Of a stretch of 64,000 bases of DNA, positions 9,601 to 16,884 are shown one piece after another. The stretch's first letter is position 1. Every line of letters begins with the position of its first letter. Below the pieces are notes generated by a model. That model had not been told where the DNA came from and did no database searches. It saw nothing but the letters and a program-made list of their open reading frames with translations. Position numbers and translations under genes: made by a program. The DNA is from CAZEQJ01 sp964514385 (GTDB taxonomy: Bacteria; Bacteroidota; Bacteroidia; Cytophagales; Cyclobacteriaceae): the NCBI GenBank assembly GCA_964514385.1, contig CAZEQJ010000011.1, positions 1-64,000 of the forward strand, written 5' to 3'.

Positions 9601-9630
9601 AAAAAAAGCTTGTCAGACGTCTGACAAGCT
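9601..9630 (-). terminator. trp attenuator terminator hairpin
   Basis: On the minus strand a perfect 24-base palindrome (arm AGCTTGTCAGAC, 9607-9630) is followed directly by seven T residues (9601-9607), the form of an intrinsic terminator. It lies between trpL and trpE, 14 bases before the trpE start. A segment just upstream (GTCCGACAG, plus positions 9655-9663) can pair with 8 of 9 bases of the 5' arm and could act as antiterminator. Confidence 0.88.
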
Positions 9631-9668
9631 CTTCTATATGATTACATAGGTATTCTGTCGGACGTCAG

Positions 9669-9722
9669 TCAAGAAGTGACATACCACCACCAGAATTTAG
9701 CTATGTTGTTATTTCTTTTCAT
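9669..9722 (-). CDS. trpL: trp leader peptide with three consecutive Trp codons
   Basis: A 17-codon open frame, MKRNNNIAKFWWWYVTS, sits between a promoter and the trp attenuator. The three Trp codons occupy 9684-9692 and the stop 9669-9671. Their spacing fits classical attenuation. A ribosome stalled at Trp would leave the antiterminator segment at 9655-9663 free. One that reaches the stop would cover it and let the terminator form. The gene is too short for usual gene finders. No Shine-Dalgarno motif is seen and the predicted transcript start is within a few bases of the ATG, so initiation may be nearly leaderless. Confidence 0.9.
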   Translation of the reverse strand: MKRNNNIAKFWWWYVTS

Positions 9723-9727
9723 TGCCT

Positions 9728-9758
9728 CAAAAGTAAAAAAGTGAAACTAATCACCCAA
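9728..9758 (-). promoter_or_regulatory. Probable trp operon promoter (Bacteroidota type)
   Basis: On the minus strand TTG (9756-9758) and TACTTTTG (9728-9735) are separated by 20 bases. They match the Bacteroidota consensus TTG / TAnnTTTG with usual spacing. The predicted start falls at about 9722-9725, right at the trpL ATG. The -33 element lies just beyond the bTHX stop codon, so the trp operon has its own promoter in that gap. Confidence 0.7.
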
Positions 9759-9763
9759 TAATT

Positions 9764-9940
9764 TTATGCATTTTCTTCTTTTGTGCTTTTACCCTTTTTT
9801 GCTGGTGCTTTTTTTTGTTTGGGTTTTTCCGCCTTTGGCTCCTCCGGTACAACATGACCCTTTATTACTCGGGGACGGCTTACTCCAAATGAACCTCTGG
9901 CTATTTTACCCTTTTTGGTTTTTCTGTCTCCTTTTCCCAT
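9764..9940 (-). CDS. Small ribosomal protein bTHX
   Basis: A 58-residue very basic protein starting MGKGDRKTKKGKIARGSFGV and containing SRPRVIKGHVV, followed by a Lys/Pro/Ala/Glu-rich tail. This is the 30S THX-like protein found in many Bacteroidota; in Thermus its relative sits in the head of the small subunit. The overlapping plus-strand Phe/Leu-rich frame is its antisense shadow. Upstream, TTTG (10001-10004) and TATAATTG (9973-9980) form a plausible promoter. It lies immediately upstream of the trp leader. Confidence 0.9.
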   Translation of the reverse strand: MGKGDRKTKKGKIARGSFGVSRPRVIKGHVVPEEPKAEKPKQKKAPAKKGKSTKEENA

Positions 9941-9972
9941 ATCTATTGAAATTAAACTTTACATAATTCTCA

Positions 9973-10004
9973 CAATTATATTGAATTATTTCTATACAAG
10001 CAAA
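9973..10004 (-). promoter_or_regulatory. Probable bTHX promoter
   Basis: Minus-strand TTTG (10001-10004) and TATAATTG (9973-9980) have a 20-base spacer. The -7 box differs from TAnnTTTG at one base. The predicted start leaves a leader of about 25 bases before the bTHX ATG. Confidence 0.55.
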
Positions 10005-10119
10005 GTAGACAACTGAATACTGAGATCGATTTTACCAAAAAAAAGCGATATTCCTGAGTTAGTTGGATTATTATTAATTAGATTATTTTTAGTTTTGTAT
10101 TAACCAAAAACTGTCTGAA

Positions 10120-10368
10120 ATGATCAACATGGGAAAAGCGGACCGGGCACTGCGTTTCACAGCCGGATTATTTTTATTATTTTTAGGTATCGCCATTTTT
10201 AAAGGCAGTGAGGGCAATAGCTGGGGTATACTGATCACCATGATTGCGGTTATTCCCATTTACTTAGCGGTAACCGGTTACTGTTTTGTGTATAGATGGC
10301 TAAAGGTACATTCGCTTACCAGAAGGGAAATTAGTATGATGGGCCATCCGTATAACAGGCCCGAGTAA
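10120..10368 (+). CDS. DUF2892 (YgaP-like) small membrane protein
   Basis: An 82-residue protein beginning MINMGKADRALRF and containing two hydrophobic segments (about 14-27 and 36-58). The start NMGKADRALRFTAGL and the pattern TGYCFVYRWL match the DUF2892 / YgaP transmembrane family, whose role is not established. Met4 (10129) could be the real start. A TAGTTTTG box at 10090-10097 may be its promoter -7 element. It probably forms an operon with the next two small membrane genes. Confidence 0.8.
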   Translation: MINMGKADRALRFTAGLFLLFLGIAIFKGSEGNSWGILITMIAVIPIYLAVTGYCFVYRWLKVHSLTRREISMMGHPYNRPE

Positions 10369-10383
10369 CAATAAATCTGTGGT

Positions 10384-10599
10384 ATGAAAAATAACGCGTT
10401 TCAAAACCCAACCCAGCGACAGCTTATCCTGTTTACTTTAGCAGGTATCACCGGAATACTGCTTTTGGTTTTGTCAATGACGGATTTGTTCACCTCCTCT
10501 TTCTTTCAGCGTGAATATCTGTTGTTATACTTTATTATTGCAGGTGCTTTAATAACATTATCTAAAATGCATATAAATTACTGGCAAAAGACAGAATGA
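10384..10599 (+). CDS. Small two-helix membrane protein, unknown
   Basis: A 71-residue protein with a polar N terminus (KNNAFQNPTQRQ) and two hydrophobic segments (about 14-32 and 43-60). I do not recognise a family. It starts 15 bases after the DUF2892 gene and 23 bases before the next membrane protein gene, so the three are likely co-transcribed. Confidence 0.6.
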   Translation: MKNNAFQNPTQRQLILFTLAGITGILLLVLSMTDLFTSSFFQREYLLLYFIIAGALITLSKMHINYWQKTE

Positions 10600-10622
10600 T
10601 TACCTGCTAATCAACATCAGCT

Positions 10623-11129
10623 ATGAAAACACCTACATGGGCCATTATTATCGGATCGATAATGCTTCTCTTCGGCGGATGCAGTGCTCTTAATTATATG
10701 AGTACAGTATTTACACCAATGGTTTTTGATATGCAGGAAGATGTATTTGACGAAATCGAAAGGGAAATTGAAACATCGGAAGAGGAAATCGATGAGTTTC
10801 CGCTGAATATGATGCGTAATATGTTCGATGTAAGCGATTATACGATGAAATGGATCGTGAGATTTGGTTATATCGGTGTTTTTATTTCGCTTTTCTATAT
10901 GATGGGCGGCGCTTTTCTTCTGATACGTAGGCGAATATCGATAAGGCTAGCCTATGCTGCATTGATTTTAAGTATGGTATTCAGTATTGTAAAAGCTGTG
11001 GTACTATCGCAGGAAGGTAATCTGTTTTCACTTTCGGCCGGAGTGGCTGCTATCGGTGGCATTGTCGTCAATATTATTTTACTCGCCATCATTATTGCTT
11101 CTGAAAAGGAAGCCTACGAAACAGCCTGA
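10623..11129 (+). CDS. Four-helix membrane protein, unknown
   Basis: A 168-residue protein. The N terminus has a hydrophobic segment with a possible lipobox (MLLFGGCSALN). An acidic stretch rich in Glu/Asp follows at about residues 40-65 (EIEREIETSEEEIDEF), then three further hydrophobic segments. No family recognised. Its layout (membrane anchor, charged loop, three helices) suggests an integral inner-membrane protein. It is last in the three-gene run starting at 10120. Confidence 0.65.
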   Translation: MKTPTWAIIIGSIMLLFGGCSALNYMSTVFTPMVFDMQEDVFDEIEREIETSEEEIDEFPLNMMRNMFDVSDYTMKWIVRFGYIGVFISLFYMMGGAFLLIRRRISIRLAYAALILSMVFSIVKAVVLSQEGNLFSLSAGVAAIGGIVVNIILLAIIIASEKEAYETA

Positions 11130-11196
11130 ATATAAAAACGGATACGGTGATTATCCTGCTATCCAGTATTTGTTCTTCTCTGAATAGCTTTAGCTG

Positions 11197-11730
11197 TCAG
11201 GAAAAGATTTTTCCCATTGTCTCCCTTGCCTGCTCAAGGTGACGCTCTTCGTGTAACACTATGATATCAAAGGCAGTATCCAGTCGGTAAAGAACGCTCT
11301 TACTCGCTGGAGAAGCTATCACTTTACCTTCATCTGCAAGTGGCTTCAGCTTGCCGAAATATTCCATCAGTTGTTTCTGATGCCTTTCGAATCTATCCCA
11401 TAATTCCTTTTTGCTGAAAACACGGTCATCCGGCTGCCAAATAGGAAATGTTTTCGTTTTTGATTTTCTTGACGGGTCAACGGATTTCTTCACCTGTTTC
11501 CCGATAAGACCAACCACAAAACTCATTCTGGATAAAAACGGGGCTTTATAGGTTCCTTCCTGGAGTCCATCAAAAACAGGAAAATATGACGAATTTACCG
11601 AAATAAGGTGATCAACGTTCTGTGCTATTGACCAGCTATCGTCGTCAGGTTTACGGTTAAGCTTCTCTTCAGAGAGGTCGCCAAATTCGGAAATAAATGC
11701 TTCTGTGAGTAAATCAACTTTGTCTACCAT
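11197..11730 (-). CDS. DinB-family protein
   Basis: A 177-residue protein with the DinB / DUF1569-like four-helix pattern. DDDSWSIAQNVDHLISVNSSYF carries the first conserved His of the metal site, and FDIIVLHEERHLEQARE near the C terminus carries the H-x3-H pair. Such proteins are often metal-dependent thiol transferases, but the substrate cannot be inferred. It stands alone, convergent with the small membrane genes and 45 bases from the next gene on its strand. Confidence 0.8.
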   Translation of the reverse strand: MVDKVDLLTEAFISEFGDLSEEKLNRKPDDDSWSIAQNVDHLISVNSSYFPVFDGLQEGTYKAPFLSRMSFVVGLIGKQVKKSVDPSRKSKTKTFPIWQPDDRVFSKKELWDRFERHQKQLMEYFGKLKPLADEGKVIASPASKSVLYRLDTAFDIIVLHEERHLEQARETMGKIFS

Positions 11731-11775
11731 ACTTATATCTGCGTATTCCAGCAGCAGATGTTGCGTATAGCCCAG

Positions 11776-12909
11776 CTAACCTTCGTATGTCACACGGTAA
11801 ATGGCTCCTGCCTGATCATCAGATATGAGCATGCTGCCGTCAGGCAGGAATAGCAGATCTACAGGTCTGCCCCAGGACTCCTGGGTCTCGTCATTCAACC
11901 AGCCGTCGATAAATGTTTCATAGCCTGTGGAGTTACCGTTTTCGTCCAGTCCTACCATTGTGATGCGGTATCCGATTTTCTTTGAGCGGTTCCATGAACC
12001 ATGCTCAGCGATAAACATGACATTGTCATATTTATCAGGAAACATACTCCCTGACTTAAATTTTATACCAAGCGGAGCAACATGTGGGCCGAGGTTTTGA
12101 AAAGGCTCAACAAACTGTTCGCAACCCAGACTGTCAAATTCAGGGTCTTGAATGGTGCCCGCGTGGCAGAATGGGTAACCATAGTGCTGACCTGATTGTG
12201 CGGCTTTATTGAGTTCACAACTTGGACTGTCATCGCCAAGCCAGTCGCGGCCGTTATCAGTAAAATACATGTCACCGCTTTCAGGGTGCCAGGTGAAACC
12301 TACCGTATTTCGTACCCCATGGGCAAATATTTCACGTCCCGTTCCGTCAGGATTGATCCGTGTGATGGAGGCGTAAATCTCATTTTCGCTAAGGCATATA
12401 TTGCAGGGAGCTCCTACCGGCACATATAGTTTGCCGTCAGGGCCAAAAGCAATGTATTTCCAGCCATGGTGTCGGTCGGTAGGATAAGTATCAATTACTG
12501 TTTCGGCAGCAGGCGGGTTACTCAACTTATTTTCAATATCATGAAATTTATTGATCCGGCTGACTTCTGCTACATATAGGTCACCATCTTTGAAAGCCAC
12601 ACCATTTGGCATACGCATTCCCTCTCCAATTGTATATTTTTCATCTGCGACATAATCACCATCCGTATCGCGAAGCGCAAACACTTTGTCTGTGCCCATA
12701 TTTCCGACAAATAGGGTGCCCCCTGACGAAACTGCCAGTGAACGGGCAAACTCAACCTGACCGTACACCTCAATCCTGAAGCCTTCCGGAAGGTTAAGCT
12801 GCTTCAGGTTCGCCTCCAACTCTCCGATATTATCGGTTGAGTCAAAACTTTGCAGGATACACCCCGAAAGAAGAATCGTGGTTATGAATGAGAATAGAAA
12901 TGTTTTCAT
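11776..12909 (-). CDS. PQQ-type glucose/sorbosone dehydrogenase-like lipoprotein
   Basis: A 377-residue lipoprotein (signal MKTFLFSFITTILLSGC). It has a six-bladed beta-propeller signature: LPEGFRIEVYGQ, FVGNMGTDKVFALRD, DRHHGWKYIAFGPDGKLYVPVG, FAHGVRNTVGFTWHP, DMYFTDNGRDWLGDD and MFIAEHGSWNRS. These match soluble glucose / L-sorbosone dehydrogenases, in which PQQ oxidises a sugar. The HHGW and RN motifs place it in this family, but the substrate is unknown. It probably faces the periplasm on a lipid anchor. Confidence 0.85.
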   Translation of the reverse strand: MKTFLFSFITTILLSGCILQSFDSTDNIGELEANLKQLNLPEGFRIEVYGQVEFARSLAVSSGGTLFVGNMGTDKVFALRDTDGDYVADEKYTIGEGMRMPNGVAFKDGDLYVAEVSRINKFHDIENKLSNPPAAETVIDTYPTDRHHGWKYIAFGPDGKLYVPVGAPCNICLSENEIYASITRINPDGTGREIFAHGVRNTVGFTWHPESGDMYFTDNGRDWLGDDSPSCELNKAAQSGQHYGYPFCHAGTIQDPEFDSLGCEQFVEPFQNLGPHVAPLGIKFKSGSMFPDKYDNVMFIAEHGSWNRSKKIGYRITMVGLDENGNSTGYETFIDGWLNDETQESWGRPVDLLFLPDGSMLISDDQAGAIYRVTYEG

Positions 12910-13061
12910 TATCAGAAAATTAAGGGCCTTTTTCAGTATCCTAAAGGAACTCAGTTTAAACCATCATTCAAAAATATTTTCAATAAACCGTCATTTTTCC
13001 GTTACAGGCTGAAAAATAGTAGTATGGAGTTATCTATTGGTGGTTTTCAGGAGCAAGTGAA

Positions 13062-13697
13062 ATGACGTATCATTGCAGTATGAATCACATGCGATATTTT
13101 ATTGTACTCATACCTTTGATTTTTGCTGGCTGCTCGGAAGATGGCGTAGATAGTTTCGATGCCATAACTGAAAGTTTTCCGTTTAGTGATCTTTCTCCGG
13201 CAATGGAAGTGGACTATTGGGAGCTGGTATATACAGACGAATGGGGCGACAATTTAACTCTATTTGAACAGGGAGCATTATGCGCTAATGCAAGTGATAT
13301 AGCAGCTTGTGAGCAGGCATTTGATACCTTAAGAAGTAATACAGGGTTTGCTGTAGGTTGCCTGCCAAGCTATTGCGCCCGTTATATCCGATACCAACGG
13401 AGTGATGACATCGGACTTGTTACTACTGCAGAAGATGTGCTGACTTTTGTGGGAGAAATCAATACCCGCTCGGATGCATTATTGCTGGCATATGCCTACG
13501 GATACGGGTTTGATACTGAAAACATCGAAATTGGCGGAATCAAGGAAACCGCAAACGGCTATGAAGTGCTTTCATCTGCATTGGTTAGCATCTGTGATCC
13601 GGTTCAGATAGATAAATTTCATTTGAGCATATCACGCAGCGGCATTATTGAGATCATCAGTCAGGAAGTGTATGCTATAAATAACGGCTGCCTTTAG
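13062..13697 (+). CDS. Lipoprotein, unknown
   Basis: A 211-residue protein with a lipoprotein signal (RYFIVLIPLIFAGC). The ATGs at 13080 and 13089 give a shorter, more normal signal and are the likelier starts. The mature part has several Cys (CANASDIAACEQ, GCLPSYCARYIRY, SICDP, NNGCL) that may form disulfides in the periplasm. No known domain is recognised. It reads away from the PQQ-type dehydrogenase across a 152-base divergent gap. Confidence 0.65.
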   Translation: MTYHCSMNHMRYFIVLIPLIFAGCSEDGVDSFDAITESFPFSDLSPAMEVDYWELVYTDEWGDNLTLFEQGALCANASDIAACEQAFDTLRSNTGFAVGCLPSYCARYIRYQRSDDIGLVTTAEDVLTFVGEINTRSDALLLAYAYGYGFDTENIEIGGIKETANGYEVLSSALVSICDPVQIDKFHLSISRSGIIEIISQEVYAINNGCL

Positions 13698-13765
13698 TTT
13701 AAATATAATATTACACTGTTGCAGCTGAGAAATAACTCTATCTTTAAGCAGTCAAAAAAATACCG

Positions 13766-14188
13766 ATGAAAAAAATATTATTTAAGGCAAGCGCAGGAAT
13801 ACTCATAGGGCTGGGCATACTTACAATAGTAAATCAGTTTGCCATAAAACCATATCGCTATACTGAAACCATGAAATCAGCTGCAAAAAACGTCAATGAT
13901 AACTGTCCTGTCATGGTAGACCTGAGTACACGGCTGGACAGTGCATCATTGCTTGAAAACCGGGCCTTTAAATATCATTACACATTGATCATGTATCCCA
14001 GTGACAGTATCACGATCTCACCTGCGCAATTGAAAAAAGGTCTTGCCCCCGGAATTATTAAAAATGTGAGAAATAACACCGGCCTTGCATTTTTCAGAGA
14101 CAACAATGTTACCATGGTCTACAGCTACAGCGATCGTGAAGGGAACCTGCTATTCGATATCGAAGTTGGCCCGAAAGCATATAACTGA
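13766..14188 (+). CDS. Membrane-anchored protein, unknown
   Basis: A 140-residue protein with one N-terminal hydrophobic segment (KASAGILIGLGILTIVNQF) and a polar remainder. NCPVMVDLSTRLDSASLLEN and NNTGLAFFRDNNVTMVYSY suggest an exported alpha/beta domain. No family is certain. Its stop overlaps the start of the RDD gene by one base, indicating a two-gene unit. Confidence 0.6.
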   Translation: MKKILFKASAGILIGLGILTIVNQFAIKPYRYTETMKSAAKNVNDNCPVMVDLSTRLDSASLLENRAFKYHYTLIMYPSDSITISPAQLKKGLAPGIIKNVRNNTGLAFFRDNNVTMVYSYSDREGNLLFDIEVGPKAYN

Positions 14189-14772
14189 TGACGGTTTCCC
14201 ATGCTTTTGAAATGTCGGGAAAAACAGAGGAGGAGCTGGTAGCACTGCTTACGCTAAACCGCGAAGATCATTCTCCCGACGCTATTGCTGCCGCCGAGGC
14301 CGAGGTCAGAGCCAGAGGCATCACAGCAGATTCATTTATTGAGATAAAGGAGAGCCTTGAAAATCAGCTGCTATCGGCATTTACATTGGAGATGCTGAAG
14401 GTGAATGCCGGTATTCGCTTTGTTCATTTTCTAGTGGATAGCAGCATTATTTTTCTATTGTATTTCGTGGTGCTTGCCTTTTTGCCCGAGCGTTGGTTTC
14501 AGGATAGCGGGGCCGGTAATTTTAATCAGTCTATGAGCTTTATAACACTCTATGTGCTTTACTATGGCGGTATGGAGGTGATTTTTAAGAAGACAGCAGG
14601 CAAATTCCTTACCGGTACTAAAGTTGTAACATCCGACGGATCAGATCCGGGCATCATACACATTATCAGCCGCACATTTTCCCGTTTAATACCATTTGAT
14701 CAGCTATCCTTCCTTTTTACCCGGAATGGCATCCACGATTTGGTTTCTCGTACCATTGTCATCAGAATATAA
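14188..14772 (+). CDS. RDD-family membrane protein
   Basis: A 194-residue protein. After a soluble ~70-residue N terminus (EEELVALLTLNRED, DAIAAAEAEVRARGI) come three hydrophobic segments with the RDD-domain layout. These include NAGIRFVHFLVDSSIIFLL and the late motif GKFLTGTKVVTSDGSDPG, followed by SRTFSRLIPFDQLSFLF. RDD proteins are integral membrane proteins, some linked to ion exchange, with no general function. It overlaps the preceding gene by one base. Confidence 0.75.
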   Translation: MTVSHAFEMSGKTEEELVALLTLNREDHSPDAIAAAEAEVRARGITADSFIEIKESLENQLLSAFTLEMLKVNAGIRFVHFLVDSSIIFLLYFVVLAFLPERWFQDSGAGNFNQSMSFITLYVLYYGGMEVIFKKTAGKFLTGTKVVTSDGSDPGIIHIISRTFSRLIPFDQLSFLFTRNGIHDLVSRTIVIRI

Positions 14773-14806
14773 AAAAAGCCCGGCCGGCATCTACGCCAAC
14801 CGAGCT
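14771..14806 (-). terminator. Intrinsic terminator for the minus-strand gene at 14840
   Basis: Arms 14777-14788 and 14795-14806 pair at all 12 positions in minus-strand RNA if three G-U pairs are allowed, and seven T residues follow (14771-14777 on the minus strand). In plus-strand RNA the same three positions become A/C mismatches, so the structure is best read as a minus-strand terminator. Confidence 0.75.
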
Positions 14807-14839
14807 CCTAACCACCAACCATATGTATTCACACTCAAC

Positions 14840-15133
14840 CTAATGCCATGTTATTAAATATTCATCATGAGTAGCTCCAAGCTCAACTTCCTTCACATAG
14901 TCGACCTTTACACCTGACACGCCTGTTTTTCTAACAATTCCATCCAGGAGTCCTAACTGAAGTTTACTATTGAAATCCTGTGTTCTTTTCATGATGATGG
15001 ATTTATCTTTTATTTCCAGGATCTCCCATCCTTTCTTTTCAGGGTCCTGGATCATTTCATTTGCAACAACTACTAGTGCCTTTAGTACATCTGAAGGTTT
15101 GGATGAGCTATTCACCATATTATTAGCTTTCAT
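14840..15133 (-). CDS. 3' part of a frameshifted DUF2378-like gene
   Basis: As an isolated frame this gives 97 residues from ATG 15133, but the frame stays open and protein-like for 21 codons upstream of that ATG (NLGKFNLIKAGRKIGETAFE). This joins naturally to the gene at 15172-15387 by a -1 shift at the A6 tract (minus strand, 15195-15200), giving 182 residues. The joined protein has NEMCDWLEKNLG, AGRKIGE, NEMIQDPEKKGWEIL, KRTQDFN and LGLLDGIVRKTGV. From memory these resemble the TIGR02265/DUF2378 proteins related to heme-NO-binding domains. Whether this is a sequencing error, a pseudogene or programmed slippage cannot be told here. Confidence 0.6.
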   Translation of the reverse strand: MKANNMVNSSSKPSDVLKALVVVANEMIQDPEKKGWEILEIKDKSIIMKRTQDFNSKLQLGLLDGIVRKTGVSGVKVDYVKEVELGATHDEYLITWH

Positions 15134-15171
15134 AGCCTCGAATGCTGTCTCACCAATTTTTCTACCTGCTT

Positions 15172-15387
15172 TTATGAGGTTGAATTTACCCAGGTTTTTT
15201 CCAGCCAGTCACACATCTCATTGTATATCGCGAAATCCACTTTATTGAATGGATCAGAAAGATCGGCCTTGCTGGCAATATCGAAAAGAGGTTTATACTC
15301 GTCTTTTTTATCTTGATATATATTTAATATATCATGAAGGAAAACTGCAAAAAGCGTTACTTTGGGTTTGTCTGCTAACAAGGTCAT
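15172..15387 (-). CDS. 5' part of the frameshifted DUF2378-like gene
   Basis: A 71-residue frame whose first 64 codons look like genuine protein (LFAVFLHDILNIY, FNKVDFAIYNEMCDWLEK). The last seven codons after the A6 tract (TWVNSTS) lack the expected continuation, which is found in the -1 frame and leads into 14840-15133. A TACCTTTG box on the minus strand (15415-15422) fits the Bacteroidota -7 element and would give a leader of about 20 bases, so the gene appears to be transcribed. Confidence 0.6.
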   Translation of the reverse strand: MTLLADKPKVTLFAVFLHDILNIYQDKKDEYKPLFDIASKADLSDPFNKVDFAIYNEMCDWLEKTWVNSTS

Positions 15388-15414
15388 AATGTTTTCGTTT
15401 GTTATTCAATGGTT

Positions 15415-15422
15415 CAAAGGTA
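15415..15422 (-). promoter_or_regulatory. Probable -7 promoter element of the split gene
   Basis: Minus-strand TACCTTTG matches TAnnTTTG exactly, 27 bases upstream of the ATG at 15387. No good TTG box is seen at the expected -33 position, so the call rests on the -7 box alone. Confidence 0.45.
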
Positions 15423-15551
15423 GGCGCTGTTTATTTTAATCAGTGCCGCATTGACTGCATTATATTACATGGTTTATATTTACATCAATATTTAACTAAT
15501 CGCTGCAGAACCATTTCCTTTTCCGGGCGGTTGTTGTAAAAAACATATGTT

Positions 15552-15998
15552 ATGGCCAAAGCTTCACCACAATTAATAGCATCAATTCGAAATGCGGCAA
15601 AGAAGATAGCTGCTTCCGCCAAATATCAATGGGGCCATATGGGCAGCTGCAACTGTGGTTTTCTGGCGCAGGAAATCACCTCCCTTACAAAAGGGCAAAT
15701 ACATGCCTATGCCATGGAAAAGCATGGTGACTGGACCGATCAGGTCAGCGACTTCTGCCCTACTTCAGGACTTCCTTTTGACCTGCTGATATCGGAATTG
15801 CTCAAAGCCGGTCTGAGCCTGGAAGACCTCAAAAACCTCGAAAAACTGAAAGATCCTGACGTACTTAGGAATATGCCGGAGGCTTTCAGGTATCCCTCGC
15901 ATAATAACAAAAAGCACGTGGTTTCCTACATGCTCACATGGGCTGACCTGCTGGAAAAACGATTGCCTGTGGAAGAAAATATCAAAGTAAACGCTTGA
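15552..15998 (+). CDS. Conserved Bacteroidota protein of unknown function
   Basis: A 148-residue soluble protein with a striking Cys-containing motif near residue 30 (WGHMGSCNCGFLAQEIT). A second Cys lies in SDFCPTSGLPFD. No signal peptide or membrane segment. Cys/His residues (HMGSCNCG, HAYAMEKHGDW) could bind a metal, but that is inference. The next gene starts within its stop codon (TTGA overlap), so the two are probably made together. Confidence 0.7.
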   Translation: MAKASPQLIASIRNAAKKIAASAKYQWGHMGSCNCGFLAQEITSLTKGQIHAYAMEKHGDWTDQVSDFCPTSGLPFDLLISELLKAGLSLEDLKNLEKLKDPDVLRNMPEAFRYPSHNNKKHVVSYMLTWADLLEKRLPVEENIKVNA

Positions 15999-16237
15999 AA
16001 ACCGGAGCGATTGTTCATCAATACTTCAAAAAGGTATTCGAAGACGGCACCGTTTTGGTGAAGGTAAACCCCATTCACTTTACAGGAGAGGAAATATTCA
16101 TTCCTTCAGGAGGCGAACCACCTGTTATTCAGAAGAATATGACATTTGATGAGGAGATATTCGACGACCTCAGCCATGATGGTTTTCTGGAAAGCAGCGC
16201 ACTTGAATTTCAACTGGTGGCCAAAGGTCTCGCCTGA
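15995..16237 (+). CDS. Small protein of unknown function, TTG start
   Basis: An 80-residue acidic soluble protein (KTGAIVHQYFKKVFEDG, TFDEEIFDDLSHDGFLE). The start is TTG at 15995, overlapping the TGA of the preceding gene as TTGA, which suggests translational coupling to it. No family recognised. It ends one base before the convergent dcd gene. Confidence 0.6.
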   Translation: MKTGAIVHQYFKKVFEDGTVLVKVNPIHFTGEEIFIPSGGEPPVIQKNMTFDEEIFDDLSHDGFLESSALEFQLVAKGLA

Positions 16238-16756
16238 TCATTCAAAATCCTTATACAGCATGCTGGGCTGTATACCTTTATTATGCTGATATTTATTTGA
16301 TTTATAAAGCTCATATGCCCCATCTATACTATGAAAATAGATCTGGCATATTTCAATGTCAGGATAAATACGGATGGGATGTATGCAGAACATCTCCAAC
16401 GTCCAGTAACCTGAAAAACCGACGTCACCAAAACCTGCGGTTACATGCACAAATAGCCCAAGCCGCCCGATAGAACTGCGGCCTTCCAGCATAGGAACAT
16501 AAGCGGAACTGGTGGTATGCTCCACAGTGCGTCCTAGATATAACCGGTTAGGCTCCATGACCAGTCCATTTTCCGGTATGGTCAACGGAGATGCTGAATT
16601 GGGCTTTTTCATATCCAGCGGGAATGTATCATAGACCAGCATATCGTCAGAAAGCCTGAGGTTATAACTGTTAGGGTTAAGTTGCTTTTCATTCCATGGA
16701 TCGATGTGAATGGTTTTACCCAATTGTGCTTTGATCTCCTTACCCGATAATATCAC
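16238..16756 (-). CDS. dcd: dCTP deaminase
   Basis: A 172-residue trimeric dUTPase-like fold enzyme that deaminates dCTP to dUTP for thymidylate synthesis. LEGRSSIGRLGLFVH and GFGDVGFSGYWTLEM carry the conserved Ser-Arg phosphate-binding residues and the catalytic Glu. The N-terminal LSGKEIKAQL and NPNSYNLRL are typical. The only suitable start is GTG at 16756, since stops close the frame just upstream. A TAATTTTG -7 box on the minus strand lies at 16778-16785. Confidence 0.93.
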   Translation of the reverse strand: MILSGKEIKAQLGKTIHIDPWNEKQLNPNSYNLRLSDDMLVYDTFPLDMKKPNSASPLTIPENGLVMEPNRLYLGRTVEHTTSSAYVPMLEGRSSIGRLGLFVHVTAGFGDVGFSGYWTLEMFCIHPIRIYPDIEICQIYFHSIDGAYELYKSNKYQHNKGIQPSMLYKDFE

Positions 16757-16777
16757 GTCATATTCATTTTAGGAATG

Positions 16778-16785
16778 CAAAATTA
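16778..16785 (-). promoter_or_regulatory. Probable -7 promoter element of dcd
   Basis: Minus-strand TAATTTTG matches TAnnTTTG exactly and would place the transcript start about 15 bases before the GTG start of dcd. The -33 element is not clear. Confidence 0.45.
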
Positions 16786-16884
16786 ATTTTCGCAGGATAT
16801 TTAGCACGTGATTTTCGAAAATTGTTGTTAATGAACTACTTAATCGCAAATTTTGTCCTTTGATTAAGCTTATCAGAATACTGC

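Noticed and set aside
9607..9630. Perfect palindrome as a repressor operator
   Set aside because: The T7 tract directly after it on the minus strand and the WWW leader upstream make an attenuator terminator the better reading.
9766..9966. Phe/Leu-rich 66-residue plus-strand frame
   Set aside because: It is antisense to the bTHX gene, whose product is recognisable on the minus strand; Lys-rich codons read backwards give Phe and Leu.
15195..15200. Classic programmed -1 slippery heptamer
   Set aside because: The zero-frame codons are GAA AAA ACC, which do not fit X XXY YYZ two-tRNA slippage; only single-tRNA slippage on AAA is possible, so programmed shifting is not claimed.
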